Source: Proteiniphilum sp. UBA5384 (GTDB taxonomy: Bacteria; Bacteroidota; Bacteroidia; Bacteroidales; Dysgonomonadaceae). Taken from it: a stretch of 64,000 nt of DNA. This document shows, one piece after another, positions 53,556 to 63,916 of the stretch. Both the position numbers and the translations under genes were made by a program. Every line of letters begins with the position of its first letter. Position 1 is the first letter of the stretch. The notes under the pieces were generated by a model. It ran no database searches and was not told the origin of the DNA. It saw only the letters and a program-made list of their open reading frames with translations. The stretch lies in NCBI RefSeq assembly GCF_002410825.1, contig NZ_DHOS01000032.1:114144-178143 (forward strand), read 5' to 3'.

Positions 53556-54169
53556 TGGCTATTCGATTTCAATATAATAAAACGTCACGTCAGCAGTTGG
53601 AAAAACAACTGTCTGTCCGTGAACGGGCGCTTCCCACGCTGCAGAACAAGGAATCGGCATTACGGGTGGAAGTGAAAAAGACCAAAGAGGAGATAGCACA
53701 ACTCGACAGGGAACTCGAAGAAAAAATCCAATCATACGACAAGATGGTCAGCATGTGGACGGAGTTCGACCCTACCCTGCTGCGCGTAAGGGATGTCCAT
53801 CTCTCAAAAAGGAAAATTGCAGGCGTACTTCTCCCGATCCTCGACAAAGTCGATTTCGAAATCCGTCCGTTTAGCCTTTTCAACCGCCCCAAGTGGTTCC
53901 TCGACGGGGTAAATACCCTCGAAGGACTGGCAGAGATAGGGATCCGGCGCGATTTCCAGGAGATAAAGCTCTCCCGGCTCGAATATGCGAGGAAAAAAAC
54001 TACCCAAAAGGTCAACCTCTTCGAAAAAGTGCAGATACCGGGCTATCAGGAAGCCATCCTGAAGATAAAACGCTATCTGGAAGACGAGGAGAACCTCTCC
54101 AAATCATCGCAGAAAATCATGCGGGCACACCAGGAACAACGTAGAGAACAGGAGGGAAGCGTATGGTAG
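53555..54169 (+). CDS. atpD: V/A-type ATPase subunit D (central rotor shaft)
   Basis: 204 residues from the ATG at 53555. A longer frame from 53474 overlaps subunit B and is rejected. The sequence is an extended antiparallel coiled coil (residues about 10-70 and 140-200) with the family opening FQYNKTSRQQLEKQL. It is the rotating shaft that couples ATP hydrolysis to the K ring. It overlaps the subunit I start by seven bases. The F subunit, its usual partner, is not found in this operon. Confidence 0.9.
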   Translation: MAIRFQYNKTSRQQLEKQLSVRERALPTLQNKESALRVEVKKTKEEIAQLDRELEEKIQSYDKMVSMWTEFDPTLLRVRDVHLSKRKIAGVLLPILDKVDFEIRPFSLFNRPKWFLDGVNTLEGLAEIGIRRDFQEIKLSRLEYARKKTTQKVNLFEKVQIPGYQEAILKIKRYLEDEENLSKSSQKIMRAHQEQRREQEGSVW

Positions 54170-55980
54170 CGACAATGAAGAAATTTGTTTTTATCTCTTT
54201 CCATAAGGACTATGACCGGTTCCTGCATGCACTGCGCGACATGGGAATGATACATGTGGCGGAGCAGGACAGTATGAAGGTGGATGAAGAGAAATTGCAG
54301 GACTATCTTTCTACATCGAAACGGTTGAATGAATCGATTAAAAAATTAAAGCAGCTGCGCGATAAAAAAGCACCGGCCCCATATCTCGATGCCGATACTG
54401 GACGAGGGATGGAAATCCCCGCGGAAATAGAGCAGATAGAAAATAGAAAATCCGCACTTCACCAGCAGTTGCAGGTCAGCCTCAAAGAGCGTGACAACCT
54501 GCGTCCCTGGGGGAACTTCGACCCGGAGAATATCTACCGCCTGAAAGAAGAGGGATACCATGTCCGTTTCTTTATCGTTCCCGGCAAAGAATATGATCCC
54601 GAATGGGAAACACAATACAATGCCGTGGTTATTCAAAAGGAAGGGTCCAAGACCTATTTTATCACGATCACAAAAGGCACACAGCCGGCAGATGAATTAC
54701 AACTCGAGGAGATGAAAGTTCCTGAGGTTTCATTAGAAGCCCTTAATAAACTCATCGACTCGCTGCAGGAAAAGATAAAAGAAGAAGACAAAGCGTTGAA
54801 AGCGCTTTCCGCCGAGATTCCATCGGCTGAGGCAGCCCTGAAAGCCATTGAATCGGATATCTTCTTCACGAAGGTAGCCCGCAGTGCGACACCCGCGGCA
54901 GAAGACAAACTGCTGCTCCTACAGGGATGGGCGCCGGAAGAGAATGTGGCGGAAATCACACAATATCTGGAATCGCAGGATGTCTATTTCCGGGTATCCG
55001 ATCCCGAACCTGAAGACGACGTGCCGATCAAGTTCAAGAACAACCGTTTCATGCGGCTCTTCGAACCGATCGCCGAACTCTATATGTTACCCAAGTATAA
55101 CGAGATCGACCTCACACCATTCTTTGCACCTTTCTATATGATCTTTTTCGGATTGTCACTGGGAGACATCGGTTATGGAACGCTCTTGTTTTTAGGCGCT
55201 ACGGCGGCAAGGACTTTCGGAAAAGAGAAAATCTCCCGTACGATGCGGGGTATGCTGGCATTGGTACAGATACTGGGGCTCTCCACCATGGTGTGCGGGC
55301 TGCTCACAGGCGGATTTTTCGGGTTCAATATCTACGAGACCAATATCCCTTTCTTCCAGAACATGAAGAATCAGGTCTATTTTGATAACTCACAGATGTT
55401 CACACTATCCCTTATATTAGGAGTTGTGCAGATCATGTTCGCCATGTTCCTGAAGATCGTGAACCGCATCAAGCAGTTCGGATGGACCCAGGCACTTTCT
55501 ACCATTGGCTGGTTCGTCCTGCTCATGAGCGTGATCGTGGCTGTCCTTTTCCCGGCTATTATGCCGATGGGAGGCACCCTGCACCTTATCATAATGGGAC
55601 TTTCAGCCATACTGATCTTCTTCTTCAACTCTCCGGGGAAGAATCCGTTCATGAATTTCGGGCTCGGATTGTGGGATACCTATAATATGGCGACCGGACT
55701 GCTTGGTGACGTATTATCATATGTGCGCCTCTTCGCATTAGGGCTCTCCGGTGGTATCCTGGCAAGCGTGTTCAACAGCCTGGCATTGGGACTGAAGCCG
55801 GACAACCTGATTGGAGGATCAATCGTCTTCCTGCTGATTTTCCTCTTCGGGCACTCCATCAACATGTTTATGAACGTACTTGGCGCCTTTGTGCACCCAT
55901 TGCGTCTTACCTTTGTGGAGTTTTATAAAAATGCGGAATTTGAAGGAGGAGGCAAAAAATATAATCCTTTTAAGAAATAG
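54163..55980 (+). CDS. atpI: V/A-type ATPase membrane subunit I (subunit a)
   Basis: 605 residues. The first 300 residues are cytoplasmic with coiled coils, and from about residue 310 there are seven or eight membrane helices (FFAPFYMIFFGLSLGDIGYG, then LLGDVLSYVRLFALGLSGGILA). The conserved Arg of SYVRLFALG is the ion-translocation arginine that faces the K ring. It is shorter than typical bacterial NtpI but within range. An alternative ATG at 54175 would trim four residues. It is followed by the proteolipid gene after 41 bases. Confidence 0.94.
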   Translation: MVATMKKFVFISFHKDYDRFLHALRDMGMIHVAEQDSMKVDEEKLQDYLSTSKRLNESIKKLKQLRDKKAPAPYLDADTGRGMEIPAEIEQIENRKSALHQQLQVSLKERDNLRPWGNFDPENIYRLKEEGYHVRFFIVPGKEYDPEWETQYNAVVIQKEGSKTYFITITKGTQPADELQLEEMKVPEVSLEALNKLIDSLQEKIKEEDKALKALSAEIPSAEAALKAIESDIFFTKVARSATPAAEDKLLLLQGWAPEENVAEITQYLESQDVYFRVSDPEPEDDVPIKFKNNRFMRLFEPIAELYMLPKYNEIDLTPFFAPFYMIFFGLSLGDIGYGTLLFLGATAARTFGKEKISRTMRGMLALVQILGLSTMVCGLLTGGFFGFNIYETNIPFFQNMKNQVYFDNSQMFTLSLILGVVQIMFAMFLKIVNRIKQFGWTQALSTIGWFVLLMSVIVAVLFPAIMPMGGTLHLIIMGLSAILIFFFNSPGKNPFMNFGLGLWDTYNMATGLLGDVLSYVRLFALGLSGGILASVFNSLALGLKPDNLIGGSIVFLLIFLFGHSINMFMNVLGAFVHPLRLTFVEFYKNAEFEGGGKKYNPFKK

Positions 55981-56015
55981 TAAAATAAAAAAATCAAATC
56001 AATCACAAACAATAA

Positions 56016-56483
<468 letters not shown>

Positions 56484-56535
56484 TCAATGTACTTCATCAC
56501 AATCTGGAATCCGGTGAAGAGAAATAAAACCAATG

Positions 56536-56570
56536 AAAAGGCTGTCGCAAGGTGCGGCAGCTTTTTTCTT
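56536..56570 (+). terminator. Intrinsic terminator of the V-ATPase operon
   Basis: GCTGTCGC (56541-56548) pairs with GCGGCAGC (56554-56561) around the loop AAGGT, extended by A-T and G-T pairs and followed by TTTTTT. It is a classical intrinsic terminator 55 bases after subunit K and also separates the convergent metal transporter gene. Confidence 0.85.
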
Positions 56571-56602
56571 TTAGGGGAAAGTCTTTACAAGGGATAAAAC
56601 AG

Positions 56603-57526
56603 TCACAGGTGATAGTCAATCTCCTGCCGGTCAATACCGATATCTTTCATCGAGGCCGGATCCTCTACCGGCTCCAGATGTGTCTGGACTGTCACCGGTT
56701 CATCGAACATATTTACGATAGTCTCCTCGATCCTATCCGCATGGTCATGCGCTTGTTTGACGGTCCACTTCCCCGGCACCAATACATGGAGCGTGATAAA
56801 TTTGCGTTGTCCGGCCATACGGGTCAATAACGAATGGTATTCAATCTGTTGTCCTTTCAGTGAATCAAGATAGCCCGTAATCTTCTCCAGGTCTTCATCA
56901 GGAATAGAGGCATCCATCAAACCACTGGCAGAACGCTTTATCAGCCTGTATCCGGTATAGATGATATGGAGTGCGACCAATATAGCGATAATAGGATCGA
57001 CGATCATCCAACCCGTGAATTTCACGATCCCAATCGCCACGATCACACCCAAAGAGGTCCAGACATCAGTCATCAAATGCTTTCCATCCGCCTCCAGAAG
57101 GATAGAACGTCTCTTTTTTCCGTTATGTACCAATGTAAGTCCCACGCCCAGATTCACCAATGATGCCAACAATGAAAAGAGTAAACCTGTATTGATATTC
57201 TCGATAGGCTGCGGATGGATAAGCCTCGGCACTGCCGACCAGATAATGGAGAAAGCGGCAATCAAAATAAGCGCTCCCTCCGCCGCACTGGAGAAATACT
57301 CCGCCTTGCTATGCCCAAACTCATGCTCCTTATCCGCCGGCTTCTGCGATACATTGAGCATCACCAGCGCGAATATCGCCGCAAACAAGTTCACAAACGA
57401 CTCCAGCGCATCCGACAGGAACCCCATCGAACCGGTCACGTAGTACGCGTAAAATTTCAGTAGTATAGTGACTATTGCCGCGGCAATAGAGAGATAAATA
57501 AATTTACGGAGTGGAGTTCCTTTCAT
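56603..57526 (-). CDS. Cation diffusion facilitator (CDF) metal transporter
   Basis: 307 residues with about six transmembrane helices and a C-terminal cytoplasmic domain (about 205-305). The metal-site helices are visible as GFLSDALESFVN (TM2) and GKHLMTDVWTSLG (TM5), with the H-xxx-D pattern. CDF proteins export Zn2+, Co2+, Fe2+ or Mn2+ against protons. The exact metal cannot be read. It is convergent with the V-ATPase operon and divergent from the small ORF and ffh region. Confidence 0.93.
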   Translation of the reverse strand: MKGTPLRKFIYLSIAAAIVTILLKFYAYYVTGSMGFLSDALESFVNLFAAIFALVMLNVSQKPADKEHEFGHSKAEYFSSAAEGALILIAAFSIIWSAVPRLIHPQPIENINTGLLFSLLASLVNLGVGLTLVHNGKKRRSILLEADGKHLMTDVWTSLGVIVAIGIVKFTGWMIVDPIIAILVALHIIYTGYRLIKRSASGLMDASIPDEDLEKITGYLDSLKGQQIEYHSLLTRMAGQRKFITLHVLVPGKWTVKQAHDHADRIEETIVNMFDEPVTVQTHLEPVEDPASMKDIGIDRQEIDYHL

Positions 57527-57621
57527 TGTAGCAATGCTTAAGCGGAAACAAAAGTAGTGATTTTTTCGGTATTCCTTTTTTAATATCCATTAAATCCATA
57601 TCCATACAACACAAATCCATC

Positions 57622-57861
57622 TTGTATGCAAGTTCTTTCTTGTTTGAAAATTTTAGCGGCTATATCAAATTCTTCTTGCTTGACGAACTAATTGATGAAA
57701 ACAAGAATATAAAGTTCCACTTGACTTTCGAAGACTTTCAGTCACTACCCACCTTCTCAAATATTAGCGAATATCTGCTGTATAAAAAAGGAGTAATGAG
57801 ATTCATCAAATCAAGAAATAGGAGAATAGAAAAAGAGAAACAACCTGCCTCTTGGAGATAG
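57622..57861 (+). CDS. Small AT-rich hypothetical ORF, possibly a gene remnant
   Basis: 79 codons from a TTG. The frame stays open further upstream without any ATG. The translation reads like a protein (FLFENFSGYIKFFLLDELID, then FHLTFEDFQSLP, then a basic tail), but I recognise no family. Its stop at 57861 overlaps the probable ffh promoter. It may be the 3' remnant of a lost gene or non-coding. Base composition is visibly more AT-rich than ffh. Confidence 0.25.
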   Translation: MYASSFLFENFSGYIKFFLLDELIDENKNIKFHLTFEDFQSLPTFSNISEYLLYKKGVMRFIKSRNRRIEKEKQPASWR

Positions 57862-57882
57862 GCAAAAAATCATGTATTTTTG
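57852..57882 (+). promoter_or_regulatory. Promoter of ffh (TTG-N20-TATTTTTG)
   Basis: TTG at 57852-57854, a 20-base spacer, then TATTTTTG at 57875-57882 match the Bacteroidetes consensus (TTTG, 19-21 bases, TAnnTTTG) well. Transcription would start near 57889, giving a leader of about 90 bases before the ATG at 57979. Confidence 0.6.
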
Positions 57883-57978
57883 TACCGCCTTAAGCAGAAA
57901 CAGTGAGTGTATGTCTCATAATAATTTGTAAAGATATCGTCCACAGCAAAGGCAGAATAAAAACAGAATAAGAATATT

Positions 57979-59304
57979 ATGTTTGAAAACTTAAGCGAAA
58001 GACTGGAAAGGTCGTTCAAAATACTAAAAGGCCAGGGTAAGATTACCGAGATCAATGTGGCCGAAACGTTGAAAGATGTACGTCGTGCCTTGCTGGATGC
58101 CGACGTAAATTATAAAACAGCGAAGGAATTCACCGAAACGGTCAAAGAGAAAGCGCTGGGGCAGGATGTGCTCAATGCAGTGAAGCCGGAACAGATGATG
58201 GTAAAGATCGTGCATGACGAACTTGCCACCCTGATGGGAGGCAGTACAGCCGAATTCAATATCAAAGGAAATCCCGCCATTATCCTGATGTCGGGGTTGC
58301 AGGGATCGGGTAAAACTACTTTCTCCGGAAAGCTGGCCAATATGCTGAAAAGCAAACGGGGCAAGAATCCGTTGTTGGTCGCTTGTGACGTATATCGGCC
58401 GGCCGCTATCGACCAGTTAAAAGTGTTGGGCGAACAGATTGGCGTATCGGTTTATGCCGAAGAAGATAACAAGAACCCGGTCAAGATCGCACAAAACGCA
58501 ATACAATATGCTCGCCAGCACGGGAAAGACCTGGTCATCATCGATACAGCGGGACGGCTTGCCATTGATGAGGAAATGATGAACGAGATCGAGTCGATCA
58601 AAAAGGCGATTAATCCGCAAGAGATTCTTTTCGTGGTGGATTCCATGACCGGTCAGGATGCAGTCAATACTGCCAAAGAATTCAACGAACGACTCGACTT
58701 CAACGGTGTGGTACTAACTAAACTTGATGGGGATACCCGTGGTGGTGCGGCATTGTCCATCCGTTCAGTGGTAGATAAACCGATAAAATTCGTAGGTACG
58801 GGAGAGAAGCTGGATGCTATCGACGTGTTCCATCCCGAACGTATGGCGGATCGTATCCTCGGCATGGGTGACATTGTATCTCTGGTGGAAAAGGCGCAGG
58901 AGCAATACGACGAGGAAGAGGCACGCCGCCTGCAAAAGAAGATCGCCAAGAACCAGTTTGATTTCAATGATTTCATTGCCCAGATCCAGCAGATCAAGAA
59001 GATGGGTAACCTGAAAGACCTGGCATCAATGATTCCCGGTGTGGGTAAACAGATCAAAGACCTCGATATTGACGACGATGCATTCAAAGGTATCGAAGCG
59101 ATTATCCGCTCGATGACTCCTCAGGAGCGTACCAATCCTGAGATACTGAATGGAAGTCGTCGTATCCGTATTGCCAAGGGTAGTGGCACCAATGTACAGG
59201 AGGTAAATAAACTTCTCAAACAGTTTGATGAAACCCGTAAGATGATGCGTATGATGACTTCCGGCGGTGGGCGTCAGGCTATGCGTAATATGAGAAGACG
59301 GTAA
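57979..59304 (+). CDS. ffh: Signal recognition particle protein Ffh (SRP54)
   Basis: 441 residues. The four-helix N domain occupies 1-90, the GTPase G domain about 95-295 with P-loop GLQGSGKT at 106-113, DTAGR and TKLDGD, and the Met-rich M domain about 325-441 ends in [10 protein letters not shown] and a basic tail. It binds signal sequences of nascent membrane proteins and the SRP RNA, and docks with FtsY. The gene for its RNA partner lies at 63917 in the same window. It is followed 12 bases later by folD. Confidence 0.97.
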   Translation: MFENLSERLERSFKILKGQGKITEINVAETLKDVRRALLDADVNYKTAKEFTETVKEKALGQDVLNAVKPEQMMVKIVHDELATLMGGSTAEFNIKGNPAIILMSGLQGSGKTTFSGKLANMLKSKRGKNPLLVACDVYRPAAIDQLKVLGEQIGVSVYAEEDNKNPVKIAQNAIQYARQHGKDLVIIDTAGRLAIDEEMMNEIESIKKAINPQEILFVVDSMTGQDAVNTAKEFNERLDFNGVVLTKLDGDTRGGAALSIRSVVDKPIKFVGTGEKLDAIDVFHPERMADRILGMGDIVSLVEKAQEQYDEEEARRLQKKIAKNQFDFNDFIAQIQQIKKMGNLKDLASMIPGVGKQIKDLDIDDDAFKGIEAIIRSMTPQERTNPEILNGSRRIRIAKGSGTNVQEVNKLLKQFDETRKMMRMMTSGGGRQAMRNMRRR

Positions 59305-59316
59305 ATTGATGTGATG

Positions 59317-60195
59317 ATGAGAATAATTGATGGAAAAGCGGTAGCCGCTCAGATAAAGAAGGAGATAGCCGAAGAGGTAGCAAAGATAAAAGCTGCCGGT
59401 GGTAAAACGCCGCATCTGGCGGCGGTATTGGTCGGTCACGACGGTGGAAGTGAAACCTATGTGGCCAATAAGGTAAAATCGTGCGAAGAGGTGGGGTTTA
59501 ACTCCACGCTGGTTCGTTATGAAGACGATGTCACCGAAGAAGAGCTGCTTGCCTGTGTAGACCGGTTGAATAACGATGCCGATATCGACGGGTTCATTGT
59601 GCAATTACCCCTCCCGAAGCATATTTCGGAAACTAAAGTCACTGAAGCCATTGATTACCGTAAGGATGTAGACGGTTTCCATCCCGTAAATGTGGGTCGC
59701 ATGTCACTTGGTATGCCTTGTTTCCTTTCCGCCACACCTTCAGGCATCGTGGAATTACTCAGAAGGTACAAAATAGAGACCAGAGGAAAACATTGTGTAA
59801 TATTGGGTCGCAGTAATATCGTTGGCAAGCCGGTATCCATGCTGATGTTGCAGAAAGCCTATCCGGGCGACTGTACCGTTACAGTCTGTCATAGTCGTAC
59901 CCCTAACATCAGGGAAATCACCTTACAGGCAGACATCATTATTGCCGCATTAGGTGTCCCTGAATTTTTAAAGGGGGATATGGTAAAAGAAGGCGCCGTG
60001 GTAATCGACGTGGGCACTACACGGGTCCCTAGCAATAAGACCAAATCAGGCTTCAAACTCACCGGTGACGTACAGTTTGATGAAGTGGCACCAAAATGCT
60101 CCTATATTACTCCTGTCCCCGGCGGAGTCGGGCCAATGACTATTGTATCGCTGTTAAAGAATACACTTCTGGCAGGTAAGAAAGAGATTTTTTAA
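59317..60195 (+). CDS. folD: Bifunctional methylenetetrahydrofolate dehydrogenase/cyclohydrolase
   Basis: 292 residues from the ATG at 59317. GTG at 59311 and ATG at 59314 are in-frame alternatives. It interconverts 5,10-methylene-, methenyl- and 10-formyl-THF with NADP. The catalytic segment [13 protein letters not shown] holds Tyr48 and Lys52, and the Rossmann motif [14 protein letters not shown] and the C-terminal [11 protein letters not shown] are complete. It lies 12 bases after ffh and overlaps the stop codon of the convergent UPF0104 gene by four bases. It shares one-carbon metabolism with gcvT at 61283, although the two are on opposite strands. Confidence 0.97.
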   Translation: MRIIDGKAVAAQIKKEIAEEVAKIKAAGGKTPHLAAVLVGHDGGSETYVANKVKSCEEVGFNSTLVRYEDDVTEEELLACVDRLNNDADIDGFIVQLPLPKHISETKVTEAIDYRKDVDGFHPVNVGRMSLGMPCFLSATPSGIVELLRRYKIETRGKHCVILGRSNIVGKPVSMLMLQKAYPGDCTVTVCHSRTPNIREITLQADIIIAALGVPEFLKGDMVKEGAVVIDVGTTRVPSNKTKSGFKLTGDVQFDEVAPKCSYITPVPGGVGPMTIVSLLKNTLLAGKKEIF

Positions 60196-61187
60196 TCCCG
60201 CTTTATCTTGATCAATAGCAAACCGGTCAAAGTCCAGAATAACTCCCGGATTCTTTTGCATAAGCTCACAAACACACCATAGGTTACAGGAAGTGATAGA
60301 ATTCCGTATACAATCACAAAACCTCCTTCTCGCGCGCCCATCTGCATCGGCATAAAGAAAAACAGGTTAGAAATCAACGATTGGATAGACTCAATCAATA
60401 CACCTTGCCCCAAAGAAACCGGTGATCCGATTGCCTGCATAATCAATATTACCTCCATGCACATAAAAAAACGGGCAAAAAGCTCTAGTGCAAGCGACAG
60501 TACAAAATCTTTTTTACGATTCTTATAGAGAGCGGCAATCAAGTCGTCCATTTGGTGAAGTTTCTCCCGGTTATGCCTATAGAAAGCCCTTGCCCGCCTC
60601 CCCATAAAAGGGAGGCTGACACTTTTTCTTATAGTTCTTTCCACTCCTCCTTTGGTATATACACTGAATGCCCAAAAAAGAAATAATGCTGAAAATATAC
60701 TGACCAAGGTAATAAGCCATTCCAGGAAACCGGAAAGTACCGGCACAAAGAAAAGTAAGAGGGGGATTGAAAGCATCCAGAAAATGAAATGCGAAACAAG
60801 GCGCATCATCGTCGAGAGGAGCACGGTAGAGGTAGCCTTCTGTATTCCGATCAGTTTTCTCAATTCAAGTACCTTATAAGGTTCCCCTCCAATCATTCCG
60901 AGGGGAGTAATATAAGTGATGGCAAAACCACTGATAAATAACTGGAAGAGCCGAAGAAATCCCACCTGTTTTGCGTCTTCGCTTCCGTCATTCAAAATAA
61001 TATAAAAAGAATACGTATTGGCAAGATATACAATAATCCACATACCTATAATCGGCACGAACCACCAACCGGTCTCTTTTATATTACTTAAAATATTATT
61101 AAATCCTGTCTTGTAAATTAATATCGCCAGTGCCACTCCACCGAGGAGAAAGAACAGATTCCGGACTACTTTCGTTTTTTTCTGCAT
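60192..61187 (-). CDS. UPF0104/LPG-synthase-type flippase-like membrane protein
   Basis: 331 residues with seven or eight transmembrane helices. The sequence [19 protein letters not shown] and [13 protein letters not shown] are the marks of the lysylphosphatidylglycerol synthase transmembrane (UPF0104/YbhN) family. No C-terminal aminoacyl-transferase domain is present, so it is the stand-alone membrane part, with a possible lipid transport or flippase role. The function is unproven. Its stop overlaps that of folD tail to tail, which leaves no room for an ordinary terminator. Confidence 0.9.
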   Translation of the reverse strand: MQKKTKVVRNLFFLLGGVALAILIYKTGFNNILSNIKETGWWFVPIIGMWIIVYLANTYSFYIILNDGSEDAKQVGFLRLFQLFISGFAITYITPLGMIGGEPYKVLELRKLIGIQKATSTVLLSTMMRLVSHFIFWMLSIPLLLFFVPVLSGFLEWLITLVSIFSALFLFWAFSVYTKGGVERTIRKSVSLPFMGRRARAFYRHNREKLHQMDDLIAALYKNRKKDFVLSLALELFARFFMCMEVILIMQAIGSPVSLGQGVLIESIQSLISNLFFFMPMQMGAREGGFVIVYGILSLPVTYGVFVSLCKRIRELFWTLTGLLLIKIKRD

Positions 61188-61282
61188 AAAGAAAACAGGA
61201 GAATACTTTTAACCTGATAAAATGAAATTGTATGCATATGACATTCTATATCTCAAGCGGGCAAGAATGAACTTGTAGGCTC

Positions 61283-62368
61283 CTACTTTCTAAAAGGCGC
61301 TTTTATTACATTCGCTTTCAGGTTTCTGTTTCGCACTTTTATATATATCTCTGTACCGGGTTTGGCAAACTCAGGTTTCACATACCCCATGCCGATACCT
61401 ACTTTGAGGACGGGGGATATCGTTCCGGAAGTCACCTTTCCAATCACTTCATTCCCGACATTTACAATCTCGTACCCCTGACGCGGAATTCCTTTATCTA
61501 CCAACTCAAAGCAGCAGAGTTTACGGGATATGCCCTCCGCTTTTTCTTTTTCCAGTACTTCACGTCCCACAAACGGTTTGTTATCTACAAATTTGGTGAT
61601 CCAGCCCAGTCCAGCCTGTAATGGAGTAGTAGTATCATCCAGGTCATTCCCGTAAAGACAATACCCCATCTCCAAACGCAACGTATCACGTGCACCCAAC
61701 CCGATCGGTTTGATACCGAACTCTGCACCTGCTTCAAAGATAGCATTCCATATTTTCCGCCCGTGCTCAGGGTAAAAATAAAGTTCAAAGCCGCCGGCGC
61801 CGGTATATCCCGTATTGGAAATGATCACATTTTCCACGCCGCCAAATGTTCCTACCGAAAAAGCATAAAAGGGGATGTCCGACAAATTTTCTTTCGTTAG
61901 TTTCTGCATTATTTCTATTGCTTTTGGCCCCTGAATAGCCAATTGTGCCATATGAGCAGATGCGTTTTCTAATTCAGCACCCATGGTATTCCATTTCTGG
62001 CACCATGCCCAATCCTTTTCAATGTTGGCTGCATTTACCACCAACAGGTACTTCTCCGGTTCATAATGATAAACGATAAAATCGTCTACTATCCCGCCCG
62101 ATTCATTCACGAAACAGGTGTACTGTGCCTTACCTTCTTTCAATCCCGAAACATCGTTACTGGTCACCCGTTGCAGGAATTCCACGGCCTTAGGCCCTTT
62201 CACCCAGAATTCCCCCATATGGGACACATCAAATACACCGGCCGCATTCACTACGGTCATGTGCTCATCTATAATTCCGGTATATTCAATGGGCATATTA
62301 TACCCGGCAAACTCATGCATTTTGGCCCCCAGACCGATATGCAGCTCTGTAAATGGAGTTGTCTTCAT
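61283..62368 (-). CDS. gcvT: Aminomethyltransferase, glycine cleavage T protein
   Basis: 361 residues, standard length. It transfers the methylene group of the lipoyl-bound glycine remnant to tetrahydrofolate. Family motifs are [29 protein letters not shown] near the N-terminus, the folate region with [12 protein letters not shown], and the C-terminal [16 protein letters not shown]. The conserved active-site Asp lies in the [10 protein letters not shown] segment. It starts one base after the pepT stop, so the two form an operon. Subunits P and H are not in the window. Confidence 0.96.
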   Translation of the reverse strand: MKTTPFTELHIGLGAKMHEFAGYNMPIEYTGIIDEHMTVVNAAGVFDVSHMGEFWVKGPKAVEFLQRVTSNDVSGLKEGKAQYTCFVNESGGIVDDFIVYHYEPEKYLLVVNAANIEKDWAWCQKWNTMGAELENASAHMAQLAIQGPKAIEIMQKLTKENLSDIPFYAFSVGTFGGVENVIISNTGYTGAGGFELYFYPEHGRKIWNAIFEAGAEFGIKPIGLGARDTLRLEMGYCLYGNDLDDTTTPLQAGLGWITKFVDNKPFVGREVLEKEKAEGISRKLCCFELVDKGIPRQGYEIVNVGNEVIGKVTSGTISPVLKVGIGMGYVKPEFAKPGTEIYIKVRNRNLKANVIKAPFRK

Positions 62369-62369
62369 A

Positions 62370-63599
62370 TTATATTTTTTCCTCTTTGGATACTATTTGG
62401 GCTATTTTCACAATCACTTCAGATGCCTTTTTCAGGGAAGGGATAGGTAAGAATTCATATTTCCCATGGAAATTCATCCCCCCGGCGAAGATGTTGGGAC
62501 AAGGAAGCCCCATAAACGATAAACGCGCACCATCCGTTCCCCCTCGAATAGGTTTCACATTAGGTTTCACACCCACCTCTTCCATAGCCTGATAAGCATA
62601 ATCGACTATATACTTCACCGGTTCCACTTTTTCATGCATGTTATAATACTGATCTTTCATCTGCAGTATAAGCCGATCCCCGTATTTTTTATTCAAAGTA
62701 GCCACAGCATTTTCCATTATCCGTTTTCTCTCTTCAAACTTATGACGGTCATGGTCACGGATAATAAACGAGAGATTAGCTTCTTCCACCGTACCGCCCA
62801 TCGCAATCAGATGAAAAAACCCTTCATACCCTACGGTATATTCCGGCCGTTCGTCCACCGGCAAAAGAGCAACCAGTTCATTGGCCAGATGCAGCGCATT
62901 GACCATTTTTCCCTTTGCATATCCAGGATGCACATTCCGTCCTTGTATTTCAATTTTGGCTGAAGCGGCATTGAAATTTTCATATTCCAATTCTCCCACC
63001 TCGCTCCCATCAATGGTATATGCCCAATCGGCTCCGAATTTGGATACGTCAAATTTATCGGCCCCCCTGCCAATCTCTTCATCCGGAGTAAAGCCTACAC
63101 GAATTTTTCCATGTTCTATTTCGGGATGATCGATCAGATACTGCATGGCATTCATAATGGCTGCCACACCTGCTTTATCATCCGCACCCAACAACGTAGT
63201 GCCATCCGTCACAATAATATCTTCACCCAGATGGTCAAGTAATTCGGGGAAATCAACAGGTGACAAAACCACCTGCTTTGACTCGTTCAACACGATCTCT
63301 TTTCCGTCATAGTTCTTTACTATTCTCGGATTTACATTCTCGCCACTCATATCGGGACTGGTATCAAAATGTGCAATGAAACCAATCACCGGTAATTTTT
63401 TTTGCGTATTAGCCGGCAATGTAGCCATCAGATAACAATTGTTATCAAGGCTCACATCCGTTAACCCCATCTCAATGGCTTCCTGTTCAACCTCTTTAGC
63501 AAGATTGAACTGTTTTTGTGTACTGGGGGTTTGCGTATTGTTCTCGTCCGATTGCGTGTCGATACGAGCATACTTTATAAACCTATCTACAATATCCAT
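62370..63599 (-). CDS. pepT: Peptidase T (tripeptidase), M20 family
   Basis: 409 residues, cytoplasmic zinc aminotripeptidase. Metal and catalytic residues are His77 and Asp79 (AHFDTSPD), Asp140 (LLGADDKAG), Glu174-Glu175 (TPDEEIGRG) and Asp197 (TIDG), with the substrate segment GGTDGARLS and a C-terminal His in NFHGKYEF. It releases the N-terminal residue of tripeptides. It heads the pepT-gcvT operon and is divergent from the SRP RNA gene. Confidence 0.97.
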   Translation of the reverse strand: MDIVDRFIKYARIDTQSDENNTQTPSTQKQFNLAKEVEQEAIEMGLTDVSLDNNCYLMATLPANTQKKLPVIGFIAHFDTSPDMSGENVNPRIVKNYDGKEIVLNESKQVVLSPVDFPELLDHLGEDIIVTDGTTLLGADDKAGVAAIMNAMQYLIDHPEIEHGKIRVGFTPDEEIGRGADKFDVSKFGADWAYTIDGSEVGELEYENFNAASAKIEIQGRNVHPGYAKGKMVNALHLANELVALLPVDERPEYTVGYEGFFHLIAMGGTVEEANLSFIIRDHDRHKFEERKRIMENAVATLNKKYGDRLILQMKDQYYNMHEKVEPVKYIVDYAYQAMEEVGVKPNVKPIRGGTDGARLSFMGLPCPNIFAGGMNFHGKYEFLPIPSLKKASEVIVKIAQIVSKEEKI

Positions 63600-63881
63600 G
63601 AATTATTTATATTTATTAAAAATGACTTATTTGAGTCTCCTTCGTTTCCCAATTTTCAATTCTCGCCAGGCACAGTTTAAGCAAAGACGGACTCTGCTCA
63701 TTCAACGTAGTGAAATAGTTATTTATTTTTGCATAGCCAAAATCGTACTCTCACCCTACAAAGGTAGTGAAAATAGAGAGTAATCGTGAGAGTTACTCCC
63801 AAAAGATTACCCCGACACCTCCTTTATTTATTCTCCAAAGATAAAAAAAGGGAATGAATAGTAAAAATCAAATTCATCGTT
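63600..63881. other. Divergent intergenic region between pepT and the SRP RNA gene
   Basis: About 280 bases without a convincing gene. On the minus strand TACCTTTG (63759-63766) and TATCTTTG (63836-63843) look like -7 boxes for pepT, but both lack a well-spaced -33 element. On the plus strand TATTTTTG (63724-63731) is a similar box with no gene to serve. An open frame covering 63439-63783 is largely antisense to pepT and not credible. Confidence 0.35.
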
Positions 63882-63911
63882 TTTGTAACTCAAAAAAATG
63901 TCTTATCTTTG
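63882..63911 (+). promoter_or_regulatory. Promoter of the SRP RNA gene
   Basis: TTTG at 63882-63885, an 18-base spacer, and TATCTTTG at 63904-63911 fit the Bacteroidetes consensus closely. Transcription would begin near 63917, at the first bases of the SRP RNA. Confidence 0.7.
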
Positions 63912-63916
63912 CACAC

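Noticed and set aside
63439..63783. 114-codon plus-strand frame near the right edge
   Set aside because: Half of it is antisense to pepT, and the rest is AT-rich promoter sequence without protein-like features.
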